Shown here: positions 53,712-62,322 of the stretch, in pieces
Numbering within the stretch: the first letter of the stretch is position 1
Layout: each line of letters opens with the position of its first letter
Assembly: GCA_965206125.1 (NCBI GenBank)
Contig: CBDBIN010000044.1
Span: 124,001-188,000, forward strand
Source: CAXWPM01 sp965206125
GTDB taxonomy: Bacteria; Acidobacteriota; Terriglobia; 20CM-2-55-15
Direction: 5' to 3'
Length of the DNA stretch: 64,000 nt
Notes under the pieces: model-generated
Told to the model about the DNA's origin: nothing
Database searches by the model: none
Seen by the model: the letters and a program-made list of their open reading frames with translations, nothing else
Position numbers and translations under genes: made by a program

Positions 53712-55080
53712 CCTCCGGTGATGATGGTGCGGTTGTTTATTTACGGCTATTGCACCGGAGTGGTCAGCTCGCGGCAGATCGAGAAGCGGACGTACGAGGA
53801 TGTGGCGTTTCGGTACCTGAGTGCGGATTCCCATCCGGATCACAGCACGGTGAGCGAGTTTCGGAAGCGGCATTTGGGAGCACTGGCGGGCCTGTTCGTG
53901 CAAGCGCTGCGATTGTGCCAGAAGGCGGGGCTAGTGAAACTGGGGCATGTGGCGGTGGACGGGAGCAAGGTGCAAGGGAACGCGAGCAAACACAAGGCGA
54001 TGAGCTACGGTCGGATGTGTGAATCCGAGGAGAAGTTGGCCGCGGAAGTGGACGAGTTGCTGCGGCAGGCCGAAGCGGTGATGCGGCCGAGGATGAGAAG
54101 GAACGGCAAGGAAAGGCCGACAAGTTACCCGACGAGCTGGCCCGGCGTGAAAGCCGGCTGAAGAAGATTCGGAAGGCAAAGGCGGCATTGGAAGCCGAAG
54201 CCCGGCAGAAGGCCGAGGAGGCGAAGGCGGCCGCGGAAGCCCGAATCGCCGAACGGCGGCAGAAGGAGGCTGAGACCGGTCGGAAGACTCCGGGACGCCC
54301 ACCGCGGGTTCCCGATCCCGACCAGGCGGTGCCGGAAGCAAAGGCGCAACGGAACTTCACCGACCCCGACAGCCGGATCATGCCCGACGGGGCGCACAAA
54401 GGCAGCTTCGTACAGGCCTACAATGCACAGATTGCCGTCGATAGCGAAGCACAGATCATCGTGGCCGCCAACATCACGCAGCAGAGCAACGACAAACAAC
54501 AACTGGCACCGATGTTGGAACAGGTGAAGCAGAATACGGGAGCCTCCCCGGTGGCGTGCAGTGCCGATACCGGCTATTGGAGTCCGGAGCAAGTCACCGA
54601 CGGGCGGGTTGAAGGCATCGACCTGCACGTCGCGACAGGCAGGGATAAACATGGCACATCGGCCGCACCCATCCAGGTGCCGGATGAAGATGACCTTCTG
54701 CAACAAATGAAACAGAAACTCCAAAGCGAGGCCGGCCGGGCAGTTTACAAGATGCGCAAGGCGATTGTGGAACCGGTATTCGGACAGATCAAGGAATGCC
54801 GGCACTTCCGCCGATTCAGTCTCCGGGGACTGGAGAACGTGCAGGCAGAGTGGACGCTGGTGTGCCTGACACACAATCTATTGAAACTGTATCGCTCTAG
54901 ACGGGTCGATACAGATGTCGGCAGCATGAATCAAGGTGCAGGGTTCACGGAAAGCAGCTTCTACAGACAACATGCAGGCTGTCTCCGCTCCGTTTCGATC
55001 GCCTGTGACTCTTTTCGCCGCCTCTTCATCCAATACGCCGCCTTACATCCTTCAATAACCTTATTGCCGACAGGCTCCTA
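53712..55080 (+). pseudogene. IS1182-family transposase, truncated and frameshifted
   Basis: Starts in the middle of the N-terminal domain at the IS6 boundary (RLFIYGYCTGVVSSRQIEKR, SADSHPDHSTVSEFRKRHLG, HVAVDGSKVQGNASKHKAMS), shifts frame near 54080, then continues as DKLPDELARRESRLKKIRKA, DPDSRIMPDGAHKGSFVQAY, ACSADTGYWSPEQVTDG and KAIVEPVFGQIKECRHFRRF. The right end GCCGACAGGCTCCTAG is at 55065-55080. Not functional. Confidence 0.85.
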
Positions 55081-55090
55081 GCAGCGCCGT

Positions 55091-55423
55091 CTATTCGAGG
55101 ATGGTAGCGAGGCGGGCAAGCACGTCGTCCATGATGTACTCGGGGACGGTTTCGAGGCGCTTCCCCTTCCGGGCACCGAGATCGAGGATCCGGGGTTGGT
55201 CGCAGCGGATCACGCCGGTCGTTCGGGTGCCTGCGCTCTCAAGAGAAACTACAAAGCCACGCCGACGAGCGAAGCTCCCTCCCGTGGTGATGGGCAGGAC
55301 TACCGGCGTCCTGGTCAGATTGTTGAAAGGGGCGGGGGAAACGATCAGTACGGGCCGGGTCCCCTGTTGTTCATGGCCGGCAGTGGGATCAAGGCTGACA
55401 AGCCAGATGTCGCCCCGCTTCAC
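55091..55423 (-). CDS. MazF/PemK-type toxin 2
   Basis: 110 residues. MKRGDIWLVSLDPTAGHEQQ, GTRPVLIVSPAPFNN, TPVVLPITTGGSFARRRGF and GVIRCDQPRILDL match the ChpB/MazF group of mRNA interferases well. The GTG start overlaps the antitoxin stop by one base (TAGTG). It differs from the MazF at 46802, so the island carries two independent pairs. Confidence 0.9.
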   Translation of the reverse strand: MKRGDIWLVSLDPTAGHEQQGTRPVLIVSPAPFNNLTRTPVVLPITTGGSFARRRGFVVSLESAGTRTTGVIRCDQPRILDLGARKGKRLETVPEYIMDDVLARLATILE

Positions 55424-55680
55424 TACAACAGTTCGTTGCCGACGGGCTTGGCATCAATCCAGCCACGATCCTCGGTGGAAAGGGCCGCGGGTTCGTTGCA
55501 TTGTGCCAGAAGCTCATCGAGTGAGTAGCTAGGGCGCGCCTTAGGCATGATGATCAAGCGGCCTTTCTCCACGGCGATATCCACCTTAGCCCCGATCCCG
55601 AGCTTCAGGAGGTCGAGAAGGGCCGGCGGTACTGCGAGCATGATGGAGCCGCCGACCTTACGCAGATTTGTTGTATGCAT
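55423..55680 (-). CDS. AbrB/ChpS-type antitoxin 2
   Basis: 85 residues: AbrB-like hairpin domain (TTNLRKVGGSIMLAVPPALL, LKLGIGAKVDIAVEKGRLII) and a toxin-binding tail (SYSLDELLAQCNEPAALSTE). ATG 55680 follows GGAGGTG. First gene of the pair; an AT-rich promoter region (TATTATATGCAAATATAACA) lies just upstream. Confidence 0.9.
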   Translation of the reverse strand: MHTTNLRKVGGSIMLAVPPALLDLLKLGIGAKVDIAVEKGRLIIMPKARPSYSLDELLAQCNEPAALSTEDRGWIDAKPVGNELL

Positions 55681-55904
55681 GGACACCTCCATATTATATG
55701 CAAATATAACAGATACTGGCGTGCTCGGTGATCTGGGAATGCTAGCAGGTTGGTGGTGAGCGAGATACCAGCGAACAAGTGGCCTATTCAATGGGGTTGC
55801 ACGGGAGCTAAGAGAAGATCGTACACTGCCGATAGGGACACGGGAATCAACGATAAAGGAAGTTCGGCCAAACTGGTTTGTGGGTGCCAGGATGGGATGA
55901 GAGG

Positions 55905-56945
55905 ATGAAAGGTGCTGTGCTGGATCTAGCGGGCTTCTCGGAAGCCCGACTATTCGAAGAAATTGCCGATGGGGTTCCTCTCATCGTGGAGAACGCGGAG
56001 AAACTGGAAGCGGCGGCGCACCGCCTCTTCGTGGCCAATGAGTACCGGGCGAGCGAAGTCATCCGCGGGTTAGCCGAGGAAGAGGCTGCAAAGGTCCTGA
56101 TTCTCCTGGATGCCGCAAGGTGCCCGAAGAAGAGCAGACGGGACACGTTAAAGTGCTTCTACGATCACCTGCCAAAGCGCATCTACGCCCTGACGTGCTC
56201 GTTTCCGCACATATCGTCGTTCGGGGAACTCCGTGAACTCGTGGCGCATGAACGTCAACCGTACTATCTGGATGGACCGAACTCGGTGGATTGGATATTC
56301 ACGAACTCAATTACGACAGAGAGGGAAAGGGCCATTTACGTCGACTACGTGCGGGACATCACGGAGACATCAGGCTGCTATGGGTGGTGGGGTGCTCTCG
56401 ACGTATCAGGCACCGACCCTGGACCGTATAGGCACCCCGAATCGGTGGATCTATGTCGTGCTCTCTGCGAGGCCGAGGCGAAGTCCAAGGATGGTTTGGC
56501 GGTGATTGCAGAGACGTGGAAAGGGTTCGTACCGGAGGAAGACACAAGCCGCGAGGCCTTGCGCGAGTTGATCGTGAGCATGTTGACACGCCTTGAGGAA
56601 GATGGTCACGGCGTGTCGGACCAGTCTGCGGTCAACCGTATCGTGTCAAGCTGGTCGTTCCCGCTGTGGCCGTTTCGCCTGCAGGCGTCGCCAGTATTCC
56701 CGAGGAGCCCAAAGCCTCGGAGGAGAAAGACACTGCCGTCCAGCCGCTCGAAGAGAGCCACTCCACCATCCTATATGGCGATACCGGGCACACATACGAG
56801 TCGATCATGGGGCCATACCTGGACACAGCGAAGGCGGTCACGATCGAGGACCCCTACATTCGTGCCACACACCAAGTCAATAACTTCGTCCGCTTCTGCG
56901 AAACGATTGTCAGGCGGCCTGCGATTCGAAACTTTACACTTGTGA
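55905..56945 (+). CDS. AbiV-like abortive infection protein
   Basis: The first ~245 residues resemble the AbiV family: IVENAEKLEAAAHRLFVANE, YRASEVIRGLAEEEAAKVLI and LLDAARCPKKSRRDTLKCFY. AbiV proteins stop phage multiplication in lactococci. From about 56660 this frame becomes Arg/Ser-rich and looks non-coding, while another frame carries an MIT_C-like domain up to 57214. Either the gene ends in a frameshift and was once a fusion, or it overlaps a second gene starting at GTG 56666. ATG 55905 is used; a TTG at 55878 is also possible. Confidence 0.65.
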   Translation: MKGAVLDLAGFSEARLFEEIADGVPLIVENAEKLEAAAHRLFVANEYRASEVIRGLAEEEAAKVLILLDAARCPKKSRRDTLKCFYDHLPKRIYALTCSFPHISSFGELRELVAHERQPYYLDGPNSVDWIFTNSITTERERAIYVDYVRDITETSGCYGWWGALDVSGTDPGPYRHPESVDLCRALCEAEAKSKDGLAVIAETWKGFVPEEDTSREALRELIVSMLTRLEEDGHGVSDQSAVNRIVSSWSFPLWPFRLQASPVFPRSPKPRRRKTLPSSRSKRATPPSYMAIPGTHTSRSWGHTWTQRRRSRSRTPTFVPHTKSITSSASAKRLSGGLRFETLHL

Positions 56946-57214
56946 CCAGCTACGACGAAGATACGAATCTCGTAGAATTGAAGGACAAACTGGAAGAACT
57001 GAAACAGAGCCTGCTCGAAGTTGACGTGTTGCTCAACATCAAACTGGATGGGAACCTTCATGACCGCGAGATTCGTCTTGACAGTGGCTGGGTGATCAAG
57101 ATCGGCCGAGGGTTGGATTTCTATCAGCGCCCGGACGGCTGGTTCACGGTCGGGGCTAACGACTTCAGTCTTCGGAAGTGCATGGAGACGAAGGTGGATA
57201 TTTATAGGCAGTAG
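56666..57214 (+). CDS. MIT_C/phospholipase-D-like domain protein
   Basis: 182 residues from GTG 56666. After a Pro/Glu-rich linker (~1-30) comes STILYGDTGHTYESIMGPYL, VTIEDPYIRATHQVNNFVRF, TLVTSYDEDTN, LHDREIRLDSGWVIKIGRGL and DFYQRP: a domain of the MITD1 C-terminal (phospholipase-D-like) type, which I recall at the C-terminus of some phage-defence proteins such as BrxL. It is in a different frame from the AbiV-like gene and overlaps it. No ribosome site is obvious, so a once-continuous fusion is quite possible. Confidence 0.65.
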   Translation: MAVSPAGVASIPEEPKASEEKDTAVQPLEESHSTILYGDTGHTYESIMGPYLDTAKAVTIEDPYIRATHQVNNFVRFCETIVRRPAIRNFTLVTSYDEDTNLVELKDKLEELKQSLLEVDVLLNIKLDGNLHDREIRLDSGWVIKIGRGLDFYQRPDGWFTVGANDFSLRKCMETKVDIYRQ

Positions 57215-57873
57215 GGCCCTCGACGCCTAAATACCTTCGAATCCAGGGGACAAGCTGGTTCTCAAAGCCTCAGTACTTTTCCGCTTTCAGGGAATTTCAA
57301 AAACTCACAAAATTCGCGCAGTAGACGTTAAACCCCTTCCTACGGAAGAGGTCGGAACTCCTGGACCGGCTTAATGCCCGCGCGTTCCGCGTCCTGCGCT
57401 CAGCGGCTGACCGCCTGCTCAACGTCGCCTGCGGGATGCTCAGCGACGGCACCTGGCTCGACCGGTACCGGCGTTAGGACCTCCGCCACTGCGTGAACAG
57501 CGCGACACCGCGTCCACGGGTCACACCGTCACTCTATGCACAATTCCGAAGGGAATCGAAGAGGACGCCAAAACGCCGCATGCAAAAATGATGGGAAGTC
57601 CTTTTACGTTATCGAAATCAGCCGCCCCTTGACCGGCAGACTTACATCTTCTGTGCCTCCCAACGGCCGGCCGACCTTCTCCCTGGAAAACACGCCACAC
57701 GCGCCATCGGGACTAGAGCCATTGTCGCCCCGGACCAGCAATACCTACCATATTGTCCGGACCGCAATTCAGGGCCTGGAATAAATGTGCCGGGAAGTGC
57801 TGGCCTACAAGTGCGATGATTGAAAGTTTGTAGACTTACCGGGAATCGTTACCAGGGGGGGGGGGAGAACTAA
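57215..57873. other. Non-coding stretch with a possible transposase tail
   Basis: In 57350-57476 the plus strand reads LNARAFRVLRSAADRLLNVA followed by CGMLSDGTWLDRYRR and a stop, like the end of an IS transposase (family unclear). The rest has no gene I can support. A run of ten G residues at 57857-57866 directly precedes the next gene and could be slippage-prone. Confidence 0.35.
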
Positions 57874-58254
57874 GTGACTGCATCGGTGCGAAGCGTGAAC
57901 GTTGACAATGTGAGCCGTCTGGTGGAAGCGGTCCGGATCGGGGACGGATTTGACATGGAGAAGATCCTTCGGGCGGCATCCGATATCGGAGGATACGCAC
58001 CTGAAACGAATGCGGGCTACGAACCCAATGTCCGGAAGGAAGCGTCTGACGCTATCGAGCGATTCGAGTGGACTGCCCGATGGTTGGGCCTGAAGGAACC
58101 GGAAGCCGAGATACTGTTCAACCTCAGCGGGCAACCGTACACGCTTTCCGATATCACGCGGGAGCATCTGTTGGCCGTCCTAGAGGCGATCTGCGACGGT
58201 GAGCCGGTGGATCGGGAGATCTGGGCCAGAAACGATCTAGAGCGGAACCGATAA
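57874..58254 (+). CDS. Hypothetical acidic protein
   Basis: 126 residues, GTG start, soluble and helical (VSRLVEAVRIGDGFDMEKIL, DAIERFEWTARWLGLKEPEA, TLSDITREHLLAVLEAICDG). No family recognised. The codon usage is regular, which suggests a real gene. The start could also be the second in-frame GTG (57889). Confidence 0.45.
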   Translation: MTASVRSVNVDNVSRLVEAVRIGDGFDMEKILRAASDIGGYAPETNAGYEPNVRKEASDAIERFEWTARWLGLKEPEAEILFNLSGQPYTLSDITREHLLAVLEAICDGEPVDREIWARNDLERNR

Positions 58255-58312
58255 GGCCGTGCTATGTCTCTATTGATAGGGGTTAAGCAACACGGCACCC
58301 AAGGAGAACCCA

Positions 58313-58924
58313 ATGACAGATACCCGTCTACTCGACCGAGCCTGGCCAGCGGCGTGGCTTCGGAAAATGACCAGTGTACTCGGTGTGACTTTGGCGGCAG
58401 GGGCATTGGTGGCTGCGGAGGCGCAAACGAAGGACGATTTCGCGTACTGGGATGCCAACGGGAATGGGGATTTGACTTGCACTGAAGCGCGCGGCCGCGA
58501 CGAGGGATTGAAACTCCCGGCCTATCGAGATAACCGGAACGGCACCGGCGTGATCTACGAATGGCTGGAGCGACGGACATCTAGTGACACCGACAACGAT
58601 GGCATAGCGTGTGAAAGCACATCAAACCCGAACGGCTACGTGCCCGGTTCGGCCCCACCACCGCCCCCGCCGAGCACGAGTTCGCGCGAGTGTCCAGCCG
58701 GGTCAGCGACGTGGATGGGTTTGCCAGTCTGCGAGGAGGGCGCCCGCGTCGGCTATGACCGGAACGCCTTCGGCTCGGCATACAGCTCGCTGGAAGACGA
58801 GATCATCGACGGCCTGCCCAAGTCTGGCGGGCAGGTGTACACTCCTTACACCTGCACAGTGTTTGATATACGGACCGACGGAACCCGTCGGAGTCCTCAA
58901 GAACATGCTCACGTTCGCCCTTGA
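58313..58924 (+). pseudogene. Exported Excalibur/HNH-type nuclease, truncated
   Basis: 203-residue frame. A signal-like segment (~20-36), a calcium-binding-like loop (DANGNGDLTCTEA), an Excalibur-type motif DTDNDGIACES (~93), a Pro/Ser linker (PGSAPPPPPPSTSS), then CPAGSATWMGLPVCEEGARV and the start of a nuclease-like domain (SGGQVYTPYTCTVFDIRTDG). The next expected residues, with the catalytic His, are replaced by unrelated RRSPQEHAHVRP where sequence passes into the integrase. The nuclease was therefore truncated by recombination. Confidence 0.6.
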
Positions 58925-59653
58925 GAACGAGCTGATCGAAACACACCCGCTCATCCGGTTTCGGATGCTCCGGGAGGAACCCAAGGCCGTCAGGTCCCTG
59001 ACCATAGCGGATGAACGACGGTTGGTCGAAGCGATCGAGGAACCAACGATCGCCAGCTACGTCGCGATCCTGGGAGAAACCGGCCTCCGCAAGGAGGAAG
59101 GCTTGAGCCTCTGTTGGAAGCACATCAACCTGGGCGATCGCCTGCTGTCGGTAGAACACACCAAGAGCGGTCGGCCCCGATATGTACCGCTATTGGACTA
59201 CGCGATCGAGCACCTGTCGACGCTGGTCCGACTGTTCGACTGCCCCTACGTATTCGTCAACCTCGCAACCGGAGACCGGTGGCGGGATCCACGGATTCCG
59301 TTTGAAGCGGGCAAGAAGAAAGCCAGGCTACCTTGGATCGGATTTCACGATCTCAGGCGCGCTATCGAGCCACCCAATGGGTCCGCCAGGGGGTGGATCT
59401 CAAGACCGTACAGGAGCTGCTGGGCCATGCCGACATCCAGACGACGATGCGGTACGCTCATTTCGCTCCAGATCATGCCATCCAGCAGGTCCGCTCCGTA
59501 CAGCGTTCAGAACACGAAGGTTGGATTCGGGAGCGGGAGAAAAGCGGGAGAAAAGCCCGTATCGGGGAACGACCAGAGGTTTCGTCTGAAGGTAAGTTGT
59601 TATGCCGAAAAGAGGACTCGAACCTCCACGGGGTTGCCCCCACTAGATCCTGA
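58880..59653 (+). pseudogene. Tyrosine recombinase (phage-type integrase), broken
   Basis: The N-terminal DNA-binding domain is mostly missing; the frame opens at VGVLKNMLTFALENELIETH. Catalytic residues: ILGETGLRKEEGLSLCW (Arg), EHTKSGRPRYVPL (Lys), IGFHDLRR (His-Leu-Arg), then after a frameshift near 59365 YRATQWVRQGVDLKTVQELL, GHADIQTTMRYAHFAPD (His, Tyr). The 3' end overlaps tRNA-Leu on the opposite strand, as in integrases that target tRNA genes. Confidence 0.8.
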
Positions 59654-59686
59654 ATCTAGCGCGTCTGCCAATTCCGCCATTTCGGC
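59603..59686 (-). tRNA. tRNA-Leu(CAG)
   Basis: 84 nt. Acceptor stem GCCGAAA/TTTCGGC, anticodon stem-loop CTAGATTCAGGATCTAG with anticodon CAG, a long variable arm (TGGGGGCAACCCCGT region) as in class II tRNAs, and T arm GGTTCGAGTCC. It lies next to the integrase remnant and is complete, so it is either the original or reconstituted copy at an integration site. Confidence 0.95.
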
Positions 59687-59726
59687 TGAGCCTTTCAATG
59701 TAGCGACCAGTGTCGGGGAAGTCAAT

Positions 59727-59858
59727 ATGACCGAAGCAGGTCTGGTATCGCCAAACGGGGCCCGGATCGTTGTCTCCGCTCCGGTACTGTTGCTCATTAT
59801 CCCCGGATGTGCCACAACTGAGCCGTGGGCGGCAAATCCAGCAGCAGGAGGCGCGTAG
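59727..59858 (+). CDS. Possible tiny lipoprotein overlapping rnr
   Basis: 43 codons with a hydrophobic stretch and lipobox-like LLLIIPGCAT. It overlaps the first 34 bases of the RNase R gene. GGGGAA lies upstream. No family; could equally be chance. Confidence 0.25.
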   Translation: MTEAGLVSPNGARIVVSAPVLLLIIPGCATTEPWAANPAAGGA

Positions 59859-61957
59859 AGGACCTTTCCAAGGAAAGCCTCCTACATTACATACGCAACC
59901 AGGCCGATCGGGCCGCTGGCCTCCGGCGCATCCTCGACGACTTCCAGGCCGACAAGACCGACCGCAAGCAGATCAAGGACATCCTCGACCAACTCGTCAA
60001 GGACGAGAAACTCGTCCGCCACAAGGGCAATCGCTACGAAGCGCCTCCGGAGATGACCCTCTACCGGGGAAGGATCTCGCTCCACCCTGACGGGTATGGA
60101 TTCGTGACTCCCGAAGAGAGCATCCCCGGTGTCACCGGCGACGTCTTCATCCCGCCGCCGAAGACCAATACGGCGATGGACGGCGACCGTGTCGCCATCT
60201 CGATTATCCCCAAGAGAAACGCTGAGGGCAGCGTCATACGGGTCGAGGAGCGCGCCCGGGACACCATCGTTGGTCAACTCCTCTACGACGGCCGCGTCTA
60301 CTTCGTCGCTCCGGCCGACCGGAGGCTTCCCGCGAGAGTGCTCATCAAGGGTGATGTCTCCGAGCACAAGGACAAGATCGTCGAGGTCGAATTGACCCGC
60401 TACCCGTCCGAACAACACTGGCCTGCGGGCGATATTGCGTCGGTCATCGGGTTCCTCGATGATGAGAACGTCGAGACGACCGTCATCATAAAGAAGTACG
60501 GCTTGTCGGTGGAGTTTCCGGATGCAGTCGAAGCAGAAGCCAGCCGGATAACCGCCGAGCTCGCCGAAACGGACATGGAGGGTCGCGCCGATTTCCGCGA
60601 GCGGGAAACGATCACGATCGACCCGGCGACAGCGCGCGACTTCGACGACGCGGTCGACGTAGAAGAGCTGCCCGACGGGAGCTTCCGGCTGGGCGTCCAC
60701 ATCGCCGACGTCGCTCACTTCGTCAGACCCGGTTCGGGGGTCGACAGAGAAGCGCGAGACCGCGGCTGCTCGGTCTACTTCCCGGATCGCGTCGTTCCGA
60801 TGCTCCCGGAAAAGCTCTCGAACGACATCTGCTCTCTCAACCCCAGGGTGGACCGGTTCGCGATGTCGGCATTACTGCATGTCGATCCCGACGGTACGAT
60901 CCGCGACGTGTCATTTGCGAACAGCGTGATCCGATCCCGCGAGCGGTTCAGCTACGACACGATCCAGGGAATCCTCAACGGCGATTCATCCCTGAGGAAG
61001 CGTCACCACAAGACAGTGGGCACGATTGGAACGCTGGCGAAGCTGGCCGAACTGCTCAGCCGGCAGCGTATCCAACGCGGCACGATCGATTTCGACCTTC
61101 CCGAACCGGAATTGACCTACGACGAAGAAGGGCTGATGACGGGAGTCGTCAAGACCGTCCGACACTTCTCACACCGCATGATCGAGGAATTCATGATCGC
61201 AGCCAACGAGGCTGTCGCCCGGCTGCTCGAAACAAAAATCCGTGCGACGATCTTTCGGGTCCACGAGCGGCCCGACGCCGAGCGCGTCGGAGAACTTTCC
61301 GACACACTCGCCGAGATGGGCCTTCGTTTCCGGCCCCGAAAGCTGACCTCGGCGGCATTTCAGCGATTCCTCGAATCGATCGAGGGACGGCCGGACGCGC
61401 AGATGGTGTCGTTCCTCGTACTACGGTCCTTCCGACAGGCGGTGTATTCCGCCCAGAATCGCGGCCACTTCGGGCTTGCGTCGACGTCCTACACGCACTT
61501 CACCTCGCCCATCCGGCGGTACCCGGACCTCATCATTCACCGTCTCTTAAAAGCGTATCTTGCGCGGCAGCGCCACACCGGCTACACCGTACCCGAGCTC
61601 GAGACGATCGCCACGAGTTCGAGTTCGCGCGAGCGAATCGCCGAACAGGCCGAACGCGACCTGCTCGAATGGAAACGCATGATCCTCCTGGAGGACCATC
61701 TCGGGGACACGATGGACGCCATCGTCATCGGCGTTCATCCCAAGGGTATGCGGGTCGAACTGGTCGAATACTTCATCGAAGGACAGGTATCGGTCGATGA
61801 CCTGGACGACGACTATTACGAACTCAATCCGCGCGCACGAACCCTGGTGGGCCGTGGAACGCGCAGGACGTACCGGCTCGGCCAGAAAATCCGCGTACGC
61901 GTCGCGCGCGTGGACAAGCTGCTGGGCCGGGCGTATTTCATACCCGTGGTGGCTTAG
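59825..61957 (+). CDS. rnr: Ribonuclease R
   Basis: 710 residues. N-terminal helix-turn-helix (~15-65), two cold-shock/OB domains (LYRGRISLHPDGYGFVTPEE, DTIVGQLLYDGRVYFVAPAD), the RNB catalytic domain with TIDPATARDFDDAVDVEE holding the metal-binding Asp cluster, SRERFSYDTIQ, HFGLASTSYTHFTSPIRRYP, and a C-terminal S1 domain (MDAIVIGVHPKGMRVELVEY). It degrades structured RNA 3'-5' and is important in RNA quality control. GTG start. Complete backbone gene. Confidence 0.95.
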   Translation: MGGKSSSRRRVEDLSKESLLHYIRNQADRAAGLRRILDDFQADKTDRKQIKDILDQLVKDEKLVRHKGNRYEAPPEMTLYRGRISLHPDGYGFVTPEESIPGVTGDVFIPPPKTNTAMDGDRVAISIIPKRNAEGSVIRVEERARDTIVGQLLYDGRVYFVAPADRRLPARVLIKGDVSEHKDKIVEVELTRYPSEQHWPAGDIASVIGFLDDENVETTVIIKKYGLSVEFPDAVEAEASRITAELAETDMEGRADFRERETITIDPATARDFDDAVDVEELPDGSFRLGVHIADVAHFVRPGSGVDREARDRGCSVYFPDRVVPMLPEKLSNDICSLNPRVDRFAMSALLHVDPDGTIRDVSFANSVIRSRERFSYDTIQGILNGDSSLRKRHHKTVGTIGTLAKLAELLSRQRIQRGTIDFDLPEPELTYDEEGLMTGVVKTVRHFSHRMIEEFMIAANEAVARLLETKIRATIFRVHERPDAERVGELSDTLAEMGLRFRPRKLTSAAFQRFLESIEGRPDAQMVSFLVLRSFRQAVYSAQNRGHFGLASTSYTHFTSPIRRYPDLIIHRLLKAYLARQRHTGYTVPELETIATSSSSRERIAEQAERDLLEWKRMILLEDHLGDTMDAIVIGVHPKGMRVELVEYFIEGQVSVDDLDDDYYELNPRARTLVGRGTRRTYRLGQKIRVRVARVDKLLGRAYFIPVVA

Positions 61958-62017
61958 GGCGGAGGGTCCGAGTAAAATAAGGAGTTTCCGTCTGACGTGA
62001 TTCGCAGTCAGACGCTG

Positions 62018-62090
62018 GCCGGCGTAGCTCAGAGGTTAGAGCGAAGGTCTCATAATCCTTAGGTCGGAGGTTCGAGTCCTCCCGCCGGCA
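62018..62090 (+). tRNA. tRNA-Met(CAT)
   Basis: 73 nt with acceptor GCCGGCG/CGCCGGC, D arm GCTCAGAGGTTAGAGC, anticodon loop CTCATAA (CAT) and T arm GGAGGTTCGAGTCCTCC. The CTCATAA loop and GTAGCTCAG fit an elongator Met tRNA; a CAT tRNA modified to read AUA (Ile) cannot be excluded. The closing pair of the anticodon stem is T-T. CCA is not encoded. Confidence 0.9.
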
Positions 62091-62118
62091 CTTGGCCCTA
62101 AAGGGGATAGGGGAAGTA

Positions 62119-62152
62119 GGGCACGGGCCGGAGACAGCCTGTGCCCATTTTT
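62119..62152 (+). terminator. Terminator after tRNA-Met
   Basis: GGGCACGGGC pairs with GCCTGTGCCC (one G-T-type mismatch) and is followed by ATTTTT. It ends the tRNA transcript. The bases from here to 62322 hold the promoter region of the kinase gene and nothing else recognised. Confidence 0.75.
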
Positions 62153-62322
62153 GTGCCCAGCTAAGTGCTCAGGCGGACTCGCGTTTCAGTTGATCGACCT
62201 TGCGGGTGTTGTAGTCCTCGAGATGTTACACGGGCGTGTGACTTGCTGATTGACCCCAACTCCTTCCTCCGCAATACTTGCCCAACTCTGAAGGTGCACC
62301 TCAAAACACGAAGAGGTACGGT

